The notes under the pieces were generated by a model that saw only the letters and a program-made list of their open reading frames with translations, was not told the DNA's origin and made no database searches. Below are positions 57,843 to 64,000 of a DNA stretch of 64,000 nucleotides, one piece after another (position 1 is the first letter of the stretch; every line of letters starts with the position of its first letter). The position numbers and the translations under genes were made by a program. Source of the DNA: Microbacterium sp. 4R-513 (GTDB lineage Bacteria; Actinomycetota; Actinomycetes; Actinomycetales; Microbacteriaceae); the NCBI RefSeq assembly GCF_011046485.1, contig NZ_CP049256.1, forward strand, positions 620,001 through 684,000. Reading direction: 5' to 3'.

Positions 57843-59164
57843 CGCAGAAGTCCTTCGTAGTGTCGCTGCTGCAGCTGGGCGTCGATCTGCTTGACCGTCT
57901 CGAGACCCACGCCGACGATGATCAGGATCGACGCGCCGCCGAACGGGAAGTTCTGGTTGGCGCCGACCGTCGCGAGCGCGATGAGCGGCAGGAGCGCGAT
58001 GAGGCCAAGGTAGATCGAGCCGGGCAGCGTGATGCGGGTGAGGACGTAGTCCAGGTACTCCGCCGTCGGCCGGCCCGCACGGATGCCGGGGATGAACCCG
58101 CCGTACTTCTTCATGTTGTCGGCGACCTCGACGGGGTTGAACGTGATCGCGACGTAGAAGTACGTGAAGCCGACGATGAGGAGGAAGTACAGGAGCATGT
58201 ACAGCGGGTGGTCACCGCGCACGAGGTACAGCTGGATCCACGCGACCCACGCCGGCACCTCCTCGCCCGGCTGCGGCTGGTTGAACTGCGCGATGAGGGC
58301 GGGGATGTACAGCAGCGACGAGGCGAAGATGACGGGCACGACGCCGGCCATGTTCACCTTGATCGGGATGTACGTGTTCGTGCCGCCGTAGGTGCGCCGG
58401 CCGACCATGCGCTTGGCGTACTGCACCGGGATGCGTCGCTGCGATTGCTCGACGAAGACGACGAGTGCCACGACGACGATCCCGACCGCGAGGACCAGGA
58501 GGAAGACCTCGAAGCCGCGCGACTGCCAGATCGCCCACATCGACGCGGGGAAGGCCGCAGCGATCGACGTGAAGATAAGGATCGACATGCCGTTGCCGAT
58601 GCCGCGCTCGGTGACCAGCTCGGCGAACCACATGATGAGGCCCGTGCCCGCGGTCATCGTGATGATCATGAGCAGCTGCGCCCACCACACGTCGTTCGTG
58701 AGCAGCTGCTCACACGCGGGGATGCCGGTCGTGCCGAACAGCTGACCGCTGCGGGCGACCGTCACGAGCGTCGTCGACTGCAGCAGTGCGAGCGCGATCG
58801 TCAGGTAACGGGTGTACTGCGTGAGTCGGGCCTGTCCGGCCTGGCCCTCCTTGTACAGCGCCTCGAAGTGCGGGATGACGACGCGCAGGAGCTGCACGAT
58901 GATCGTCGCCGTGATGTACGGCATGACGCCGAGGGCGAAGATCGACAGCTGCAGCAGCGCACCGCCGGAGAAGAGATTGACGAGCGACAGCAGGCCCTCG
59001 GTGCCGGAGCTCTGCGCACGCAGACAGTCCTGCACGTTCGGGAAGTCCACGAACGGGGCCGGGATGTGCGCGCCGAGACGATAGAGGGCGATGATCGCCA
59101 GTGTGAATGCGATCTTCCGCCGAAGGTCGGGCGTACGGAAGACCCGCGCGATTGCGCTGAACAA
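57839..59164 (-). CDS. secY: Protein translocase subunit SecY
   Basis: 441 residues with ten transmembrane helices; the channel of the Sec translocon. RVFRTPDLRRKIAFTL at the start and typical loops are present. The start codon is TTG at 59164, with GGAGG eight bases upstream. A TACGCT -10-like box at 59216-59221 suggests a separate promoter after the rplO hairpin. It is coupled to adk. Confidence 0.97.
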   Translation of the reverse strand: MFSAIARVFRTPDLRRKIAFTLAIIALYRLGAHIPAPFVDFPNVQDCLRAQSSGTEGLLSLVNLFSGGALLQLSIFALGVMPYITATIIVQLLRVVIPHFEALYKEGQAGQARLTQYTRYLTIALALLQSTTLVTVARSGQLFGTTGIPACEQLLTNDVWWAQLLMIITMTAGTGLIMWFAELVTERGIGNGMSILIFTSIAAAFPASMWAIWQSRGFEVFLLVLAVGIVVVALVVFVEQSQRRIPVQYAKRMVGRRTYGGTNTYIPIKVNMAGVVPVIFASSLLYIPALIAQFNQPQPGEEVPAWVAWIQLYLVRGDHPLYMLLYFLLIVGFTYFYVAITFNPVEVADNMKKYGGFIPGIRAGRPTAEYLDYVLTRITLPGSIYLGLIALLPLIALATVGANQNFPFGGASILIIVGVGLETVKQIDAQLQQRHYEGLLR

Positions 59165-59270
59165 GAGGTTGCCTCCAGAGGGGATGCCGGCACGCGACGG
59201 GGCGCGCCGTCAACCAGCGTAACCCAGCGGGCCACCCGCGACGTTGCGAGGGTTTGCGCCAGGGACGACA

Positions 59271-59301
59271 GCAGGGGCCGGAGGATCCCTCCGACCCCTG
59301 C
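59271..59301 (-). terminator. Hairpin between rplO and secY
   Basis: A 14-bp stem with one mismatch (59271-59284 with 59288-59301) and a 3-base loop lies just after the rplO stop, with no T-run. It may partly end transcription of the spc operon ahead of secY-adk-map. Confidence 0.6.
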
Positions 59302-59307
59302 CGGGTA

Positions 59308-59910
59308 CTACTTGACGGAGCCGCCCGCGGCGACGATCTTCTGCTCGGCAGAGCCCGAGACCTTGTCGACCGCCACGTTGAGCTTGACCGCGATGTCGCC
59401 GGTGCCGAGCACCTTGACCTTCTCGTTCTTGCGGACCGCACCCTTGGCGACGAGGTCGCTCACGGTCACGTCGCCGCCCGAGGGGTAGAGCTCGGCGAGC
59501 TTCTCGAGGTTGACCACCTGGTACTCGACGCGGAACGGGTTCTTGAACCCGCGGAGCTTCGGAGTACGCATGTGCAGCGGCATCTGGCCGCCCTCGAAGC
59601 CGACGCGCACCTGGTAGCGGGCCTTGGTGCCCTTGGTGCCACGGCCGGCGGTCTTGCCCTTCGAGCCCTCACCGCGACCCACGCGAGTCTTGGCGGTGTT
59701 GGCGCCGGGGACCGGACGCAGGTGGTGCACCTTGAGCACGCCGGGACGGGCTGCCGGGGCATCCTTCTTCACGGCGTCCTTCTTGGGGGCAGCCTTGGCG
59801 TCGGCCTTGGCGGCCTTCGGCGCCTTCGCGGCGGCCGGCTTCTTGGCGGCAGCCTTCTTGGGCTCGGTGGCCTCGGCCACGTCGTCCTTCTTCTCGGCCT
59901 TGTCAGCCAT
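59308..59910 (-). CDS. rplO: 50S ribosomal protein L15 with basic N-terminal extension
   Basis: 200 residues against about 147 in E. coli. The L15 core begins near [19 protein letters not shown] and includes [17 protein letters not shown]. Some 55 Lys/Ala-rich residues precede it. Overlaps rpmD stop by one base. Confidence 0.97.
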   Translation of the reverse strand: MADKAEKKDDVAEATEPKKAAAKKPAAAKAPKAAKADAKAAPKKDAVKKDAPAARPGVLKVHHLRPVPGANTAKTRVGRGEGSKGKTAGRGTKGTKARYQVRVGFEGGQMPLHMRTPKLRGFKNPFRVEYQVVNLEKLAELYPSGGDVTVSDLVAKGAVRKNEKVKVLGTGDIAVKLNVAVDKVSGSAEQKIVAAGGSVK

Positions 59911-60095
59911 CAGTCGATCTCCTCAACCTTGACGAGGTGGGCGACGGTCTTGACGTAGCCGCGCGTCTGCGCGTCGTCGGGACGGACGACCGAGTCGCCG
60001 ATCCGCTTGAGACCGAGCGAACGCAGCGTGTCGCGCTGGTTCTGCTTCTCGCTCACCTTGGACTTGATCTGCGTGACCTTGAGACGCGCAGCCAT
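59910..60095 (-). CDS. rpmD: 50S ribosomal protein L30
   Basis: 61 residues, normal size: [20 protein letters not shown], ending [11 protein letters not shown]. It lies between rpsE and rplO with one-base overlaps on both sides. Confidence 0.97.
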   Translation of the reverse strand: MAARLKVTQIKSKVSEKQNQRDTLRSLGLKRIGDSVVRPDDAQTRGYVKTVAHLVKVEEID

Positions 60096-60793
60096 CAGAC
60101 ACCTGCCTTCGCAGCACGGGCGGCCTCGGCCGCCTCGGCCTCGGCACGGACGAGACGGGCGGGCGCGACCTGATCGAACTCGAGGCCACGGCGCGCGGCG
60201 ACCGCACGGGGCTCCTCAAGCTGCTTCAGGGCGTCGACCGTCGCGTGGACGATGTTGATCGTGTTCGACGAGCCGAGCGACTTCGACAGGACGTCGTGGA
60301 TGCCGGCGCACTCGAGGACGGCGCGCACCGGGCCACCGGCGATGACACCGGTACCGGCGGCAGCCGGACGCAGCAGCACGACACCGGCCGCGGCCTCACC
60401 CTGCACAGGGTGCGGGATGGTGACGCCGGCGCGGGGAACGCGGAAGAAGTTGCGCTTGGCCTCTTCGACACCCTTCGAGATGGCGAGGGGCACCTCACGG
60501 GCCTTGCCGTAGCCGACGCCGACGACGCCGTTGCCATCGCCCACGACGACGAGCGCCGTGAAGCTGAAGCGACGACCGCCCTTGACGACCTTCGACACGC
60601 GGTTGATCGTGACGACGCGCTCGAGGAACTGGCTCTCGTTGCGGTCACGGCCGCCGCGGTCACCGCGGGTCTGGCTGCGCTCACGACCACCGCGACGCGG
60701 CTCGCGCTCGCGCTCGGCGGGTGCTTCGGCAGCCGGGGCCTGGGCCTCGGCCGGAGCCTCTGCGGTCACGTTGTTCTCCTTGTTGTCACTCAC
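60095..60793 (-). CDS. rpsE: 30S ribosomal protein S5 with N-terminal extension
   Basis: 232 residues. The core starts near [19 protein letters not shown] and includes [20 protein letters not shown]. About 55 Glu/Ala/Arg-rich residues precede it. GTG start at 60793 overlaps the rplR stop by 4 bases. Confidence 0.97.
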   Translation of the reverse strand: MSDNKENNVTAEAPAEAQAPAAEAPAEREREPRRGGRERSQTRGDRGGRDRNESQFLERVVTINRVSKVVKGGRRFSFTALVVVGDGNGVVGVGYGKAREVPLAISKGVEEAKRNFFRVPRAGVTIPHPVQGEAAAGVVLLRPAAAGTGVIAGGPVRAVLECAGIHDVLSKSLGSSNTINIVHATVDALKQLEEPRAVAARRGLEFDQVAPARLVRAEAEAAEAARAAKAGV

Positions 60794-61149
60794 AGGTTCA
60801 GACCTCCCTCGCGGGCGCCGTCGGCGATCGCCGCGACACGGCCGGCGTAGCGGTTCCCGCCACGGTCGAACACGACGTCCGAGACACCGGCGGCCTTCGC
60901 GCGCTCGGCGAGGAGCTCGCCGACCTTGCGGGCCTTGGCCGTCTTGTCATCGTCGGACGCGCGCAGGTCGGCCTCGAGCGTCGAGGCCGAGGCCAGCGTG
61001 CGGCCCTTGCTGTCGTCGACGATCTGCACGAAGACGTGACGCGACGAACGGGTGACGACCAGGCGCGGACGCTCGGGGGTGCCGACGACCTTCTTGCGAA
61101 GGCGGGCGTGACGACGCGCGCGCGCGTCGGTCTTCGACTTCACAGCCAT
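60790..61149 (-). CDS. rplR: 50S ribosomal protein L18
   Basis: 119 residues. [20 protein letters not shown] and the ending [15 protein letters not shown] are diagnostic. It binds 5S rRNA. Confidence 0.97.
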   Translation of the reverse strand: MAVKSKTDARARRHARLRKKVVGTPERPRLVVTRSSRHVFVQIVDDSKGRTLASASTLEADLRASDDDKTAKARKVGELLAERAKAAGVSDVVFDRGGNRYAGRVAAIADGAREGGLNL

Positions 61150-61151
61150 GG

Positions 61152-61688
61152 TTACTTACCAGCCTTTCCGGCCTTGCGCCGAACGACCTCGCCGGCGTAG
61201 CGCACACCCTTGCCCTTGTACGGCTCGGGCTTGCGAATCTTGCGGATGTTGGCAGCCGCCTCGCCGACGGCCTGCTTGTCGATGCCGCTCACGGTGAGCT
61301 TGTTGTTGCCCTCGACCGTGAAGGTGATGCCCGCGGGCGGGTCGACCAGCACCGGGTGCGAGAAGCCGAGGGCGAACTCGACCGAGCTGCCCTTCTGCGC
61401 CACGCGGTAACCCGTGCCGACGACCTCGAGGCCCTTGGAGTAGCCCTGGGTGACACCGATGATGTTGTTGTTGATGAGCGTGCGGGTCAGGCCGTGGAGC
61501 GAACGCGACGAGCGCTCGTCGTCGGGGCGGGTGACGAGCACCTGACCCTCTTCGACCTTGACCTCGATGGGGCGGGCCACGGTGAGCGAGAGCTCGCCCT
61601 TGGGGCCCTTGACCGCGACATCCTGACCGTCGACCGAGATGGTCACACCGGCGGGGATGTCGATCGGGAGACGACCGATACGCGACAT
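61152..61688 (-). CDS. rplF: 50S ribosomal protein L6
   Basis: 178 residues, starting [19 protein letters not shown] and ending with the conserved [15 protein letters not shown] region. Two bases separate it from rplR. Confidence 0.98.
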   Translation of the reverse strand: MSRIGRLPIDIPAGVTISVDGQDVAVKGPKGELSLTVARPIEVKVEEGQVLVTRPDDERSSRSLHGLTRTLINNNIIGVTQGYSKGLEVVGTGYRVAQKGSSVEFALGFSHPVLVDPPAGITFTVEGNNKLTVSGIDKQAVGEAAANIRKIRKPEPYKGKGVRYAGEVVRRKAGKAGK

Positions 61689-61694
61689 GTCAGA

Positions 61695-62093
61695 TCACCA
61701 CACGTAGGCGAGGACTTCCCCACCCACGCCCTTCTGCTCGGCCTGGCGGTCGGTGAGAAGACCGGAGGAGGTGGACAGGATGGCGACACCCAGGCCACCG
61801 AGGACCTTGGGGATCTCGGTCGACTTCGCGTAGACGCGGAGACCGGGCTTGGAGACGCGCTTGATGCCGGCGATCGACCGCTCGCGGTTCGGGCCGTACT
61901 TGAGCGTCAGCGTGAGGGTCTGGCCGACGCGGGCCTCCTCGACGTTCCACTCGGCGATGTAGCCCTCCTGCTTGAGGATGTCGGCGATGTGCGTCTTGAG
62001 CTTGGAGCTCGGCAGCGACACGGAGTCGTGGTGCGCCGAGTTCGCGTTGCGCAGACGGGTCAGCATGTCTGCGACCGGGTCTGTCATTGTCAT
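61695..62093 (-). CDS. rpsH: 30S ribosomal protein S8
   Basis: 132 residues: [20 protein letters not shown] at the start and the C-terminal [11 protein letters not shown]. Six bases before rplF. No rpsN lies between it and rplE. Confidence 0.98.
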   Translation of the reverse strand: MTMTDPVADMLTRLRNANSAHHDSVSLPSSKLKTHIADILKQEGYIAEWNVEEARVGQTLTLTLKYGPNRERSIAGIKRVSKPGLRVYAKSTEIPKVLGGLGVAILSTSSGLLTDRQAEQKGVGGEVLAYVW

Positions 62094-62187
62094 TTGTTGA
62101 TTCCTTCGTTCATGAGGTTTCGGCTGCCGTTACACGACAGACGACCTTCTATGACTGCCCCGGCGATGCCGCCGGGGACTTCTTCGA
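62094..62187 (-). other. Gap between rplE and rpsH without rpsN
   Basis: 94 bases. Many bacteria carry rpsN (S14) here; no such frame is present. A small hairpin CCCCGGC/GCCGGGG lies at 62158-62177. rpsN is probably elsewhere in the genome. Confidence 0.6.
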
Positions 62188-62778
62188 TCAGGCCTGGGCG
62201 TCGTCCGCGCGGAACGGGAAGCCCAGGTGACGCAGGAGCGCCCGGCCCTCGGCATCCGTCGTCGCCGTGGTGACGATCGTGATGTCGAAACCGCGCACGC
62301 GGTCGATCTTGTCCTGGTTGATCTCGTGGAACACCGACTGCTCCTGGAGACCGAAGGTGTAGTTGCCGTGGCCGTCGAACTGCTTGGCCGACAGGCCGCG
62401 GAAGTCGCGGATGCGGGGCAGCGCCAGGTTGACGAGACGGTCGATGAACTCCCACGCGCGGTCGCCGCGGAGTGTGACGTGCGCGCCGATGGCCTGCCCC
62501 TCGCGCAGCTTGAACTGCGCGATGGACTTGCGGGCCTTGGTCACGACCGGCTTCTGACCGGTGATCTTGGTGAGGTCGTCGACCGCGCCATCGATCACCT
62601 TGCTGTCGCGAGCTGCCTCGCCGACACCCGTGTTCACGACGACCTTGACCAGGCCGGGCGTCTGCATGACGTTCGCGTAGCCGAACTCCTCCTGCAGGGC
62701 CTTCTTGATCTCGGCGTTGTACTTCTGCTTCAGGCGGGGCTGGATCTTGCCAGCCTCCACGGCAGTGGTGGTGCTCAT
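62188..62778 (-). CDS. rplE: 50S ribosomal protein L5
   Basis: 196 residues. Core motifs [31 protein letters not shown] and [11 protein letters not shown] are present. It binds 5S rRNA. Two bases after rplX. Confidence 0.98.
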   Translation of the reverse strand: MSTTTAVEAGKIQPRLKQKYNAEIKKALQEEFGYANVMQTPGLVKVVVNTGVGEAARDSKVIDGAVDDLTKITGQKPVVTKARKSIAQFKLREGQAIGAHVTLRGDRAWEFIDRLVNLALPRIRDFRGLSAKQFDGHGNYTFGLQEQSVFHEINQDKIDRVRGFDITIVTTATTDAEGRALLRHLGFPFRADDAQA

Positions 62779-62780
62779 AT

Positions 62781-63140
62781 TCAGAGGTCCTTGCCTGACT
62801 TCTTCGCGTAGCGCACGCGGACGGTGCGCTTCACGCCGTCCTTGGTCTTCTCCTCGACGCGGTGGCCGACACGCGTCGGCTTCTTGGTCGAGGGGTCGAC
62901 GAGCGCGACGTTGGAGATGTGGATCGGGGCCTCGAACGTCTCGATGCCGCCGGTCTTGGTGCCGCGCTGGGTCTGGCCCACGCGGTTGTGCTTGGTGACG
63001 TAGTTCACGCCCTCGACGATGACGCGGTTCTGCTCGGTAAGGACCTCGAGGACCTTGCCCTGCTTGCCGCGGTCACCGCCGCGCTCGGGCTTGGCGCCCG
63101 AGATGACCTGAACGAGGTCGCCCTTCTTGATCTTCGCCAT
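62781..63140 (-). CDS. rplX: 50S ribosomal protein L24
   Basis: 119 residues beginning [19 protein letters not shown] (KOW-type domain). Two bases after rplN. Confidence 0.97.
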   Translation of the reverse strand: MAKIKKGDLVQVISGAKPERGGDRGKQGKVLEVLTEQNRVIVEGVNYVTKHNRVGQTQRGTKTGGIETFEAPIHISNVALVDPSTKKPTRVGHRVEEKTKDGVKRTVRVRYAKKSGKDL

Positions 63141-63142
63141 GA

Positions 63143-63511
63143 CTAAATGACCTCCGGCGCCAGCGAGACGATCTTCATGAACTTCTTGTCACGAAGCTCG
63201 CGGCCGACCGGTCCGAAGATGCGGGTGCCGCGGGGCTCCCCGTCGTTCTTCAGGATGACGGCGGCGTTCTCGTCGAACTTGATGTACGAGCCGTCGGGAC
63301 GGCGCGTCTGCTTGACGGTGCGGACGACGACGGCCTTGACCACGTCGCCCTTCTTGACGTTTCCGCCCGGGATCGCATCCTTGACCGTGGCGACGATGAC
63401 GTCACCCAGGCCGGCGTAGCGCCGGTTGGAGCCGCCGAGCACACGGATCGTGAGCAGCTCCTTGGCGCCGGTGTTGTCGGCGACCTTGAGGCGGGATTCG
63501 TTCTGAATCAC
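63143..63511 (-). CDS. rplN: 50S ribosomal protein L14
   Basis: 122 residues: [19 protein letters not shown] at the start and the ending [15 protein letters not shown] start at 63511. One of the most conserved ribosomal proteins. Confidence 0.98.
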   Translation of the reverse strand: MIQNESRLKVADNTGAKELLTIRVLGGSNRRYAGLGDVIVATVKDAIPGGNVKKGDVVKAVVVRTVKQTRRPDGSYIKFDENAAVILKNDGEPRGTRIFGPVGRELRDKKFMKIVSLAPEVI

Positions 63512-63545
63512 TTCTTACTCCTTGGGTTCCAAGCAAGCCGAGGGC

Positions 63546-63893
63546 TTACTTGGCCTTCTCGAGGATCTCGACCAGGCGCCAGCGCTTGGTGGCGCTCAGC
63601 GGGCGGGTCTCGTTGATGAGGACGAGGTCGCCGATGCCGGCGGTGTTGCCCTCGTCGTGCGCCTTGACCTTGGAGGTCCGACGGATGACCTTGCCGTAGA
63701 GGGGGTGCTTCACGCGGTCCTCGACCTCGACGACGATCGTCTTGTCCATCTTGTCGCTCACGACGTAGCCGCGGCGCGCCTTGCGGTAGCCGCGGGCGGC
63801 CTCGTCGCGCACGTCGTGCGCGGCCGACTCGTGACCGGCGACCTGGTCCTTGACCTCGGCCTCGGCGGCCGCTGCCTTCTTCGTGTCAGCCAT
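63546..63893 (-). CDS. rpsQ: 30S ribosomal protein S17 with N-terminal extension
   Basis: 115 residues. The S17 core starts at [19 protein letters not shown] and has [10 protein letters not shown]; about 37 Ala/Glu-rich residues precede it. ATG 63893 shares one base with the rpmC stop (TGATG). Confidence 0.96.
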   Translation of the reverse strand: MADTKKAAAAEAEVKDQVAGHESAAHDVRDEAARGYRKARRGYVVSDKMDKTIVVEVEDRVKHPLYGKVIRRTSKVKAHDEGNTAGIGDLVLINETRPLSATKRWRLVEILEKAK

Positions 63894-64000
63894 CACTCGG
63901 CCTCTTCCTTCGCGGCCTCGTCAGCGGCATCCGCCTTCTTGGCCTTGGTCTTCTTCGCCTTCGTCGCGACCTCGAGCGGCGCGGGCGTGGCACGGATGCC
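63893..64000 (-). CDS. rpmC: 50S ribosomal protein L29, C-terminal part (runs off the window)
   Basis: The last 35 residues, [17 protein letters not shown] and an Ala/Glu/Lys tail, ending at a TGA that overlaps rpsQ. Position before rpsQ and the GIRATP segment support L29; the N-terminal core is outside the window. Confidence 0.85.
   Translation of the reverse strand, partial: GIRATPAPLEVATKAKKTKAKKADAADEAAKEEAE

Overview
The window comes from a high-GC Gram-positive actinobacterium, most likely a Microbacteriaceae member close to Microbacterium. The basis is the very high GC, frequent GTG and some TTG starts, apparent leaderless promoters, an LPxTG-type surface protein, the ribosomal protein sequences, and dispersed palindromes of a kind I associate with this family. 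The family assignment is inference; no rRNA is present.

Layout. (1) 1-4.0 kb, minus strand: alr (partial), acpS, glmS, coaA, all cell-wall precursor and cofactor housekeeping. (2) 4.0-10 kb, plus strand: a Ppx/GppA phosphatase, a DUF4062-STAND ATPase overlapping a multi-pass membrane protein, and a secreted SGNH hydrolase. (3) 10-13.5 kb, minus strand: glmM, rpsI, rplM and an endonuclease/exonuclease/phosphatase-family protein. (4) 13.7-43.3 kb: galU followed by a large Wzx/Wzy-type exopolysaccharide locus. It holds a polyprenyl-phosphate glycosyltransferase, a Wzz/BY-kinase-like protein, six glycosyltransferases, three pyruvyltransferases, UDP-glucose dehydrogenase, a flippase, a polymerase, four membrane acyltransferases, an FrhB-like Fe-S protein and several secreted hydrolases. 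(5) 43.3-50 kb: truA, an MscS channel with a cyclic-nucleotide-binding-like domain, a Cache-HAMP-cyclase-like receptor, and an OafA-type acyltransferase. (6) 50-64 kb, minus strand: the ribosomal supercluster rplQ-rpoA-rpsK-rpsM-rpmJ-infA, a sortase-anchored surface protein, a DsbA-like protein, map-adk-secY, then rplO-rpmD-rpsE-rplR-rplF-rpsH-rplE-rplX-rplN-rpsQ-rpmC (partial).

How it works together. GalU and Ugd make UDP-glucose and UDP-glucuronate. The WbaP-like enzyme starts the lipid-linked repeat unit and the glycosyltransferases extend it. Pyruvyl- and acyltransferases decorate it, Wzx flips it, Wzy polymerises it, and the Wzz-like protein would set chain length, although its P-loop is degenerate. 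The locus sits between truA and rplM, which are usually close neighbours in actinobacteria, so it looks like a large insertion in a conserved housekeeping order.

The most unusual points are: a cyclase/channel operon in which both the cyclase active site and the nucleotide pocket lack key acidic residues; the degenerate BY-kinase; the STAND plus membrane-protein pair; palindromic repeats in several gaps of the ribosomal operons, one of them coding for the adk N-terminus; and five apparent single-base indels in C or G runs that break or swap frames in four surface-polysaccharide genes. No rRNA, tRNA, CRISPR array, insertion sequence or prophage was seen.
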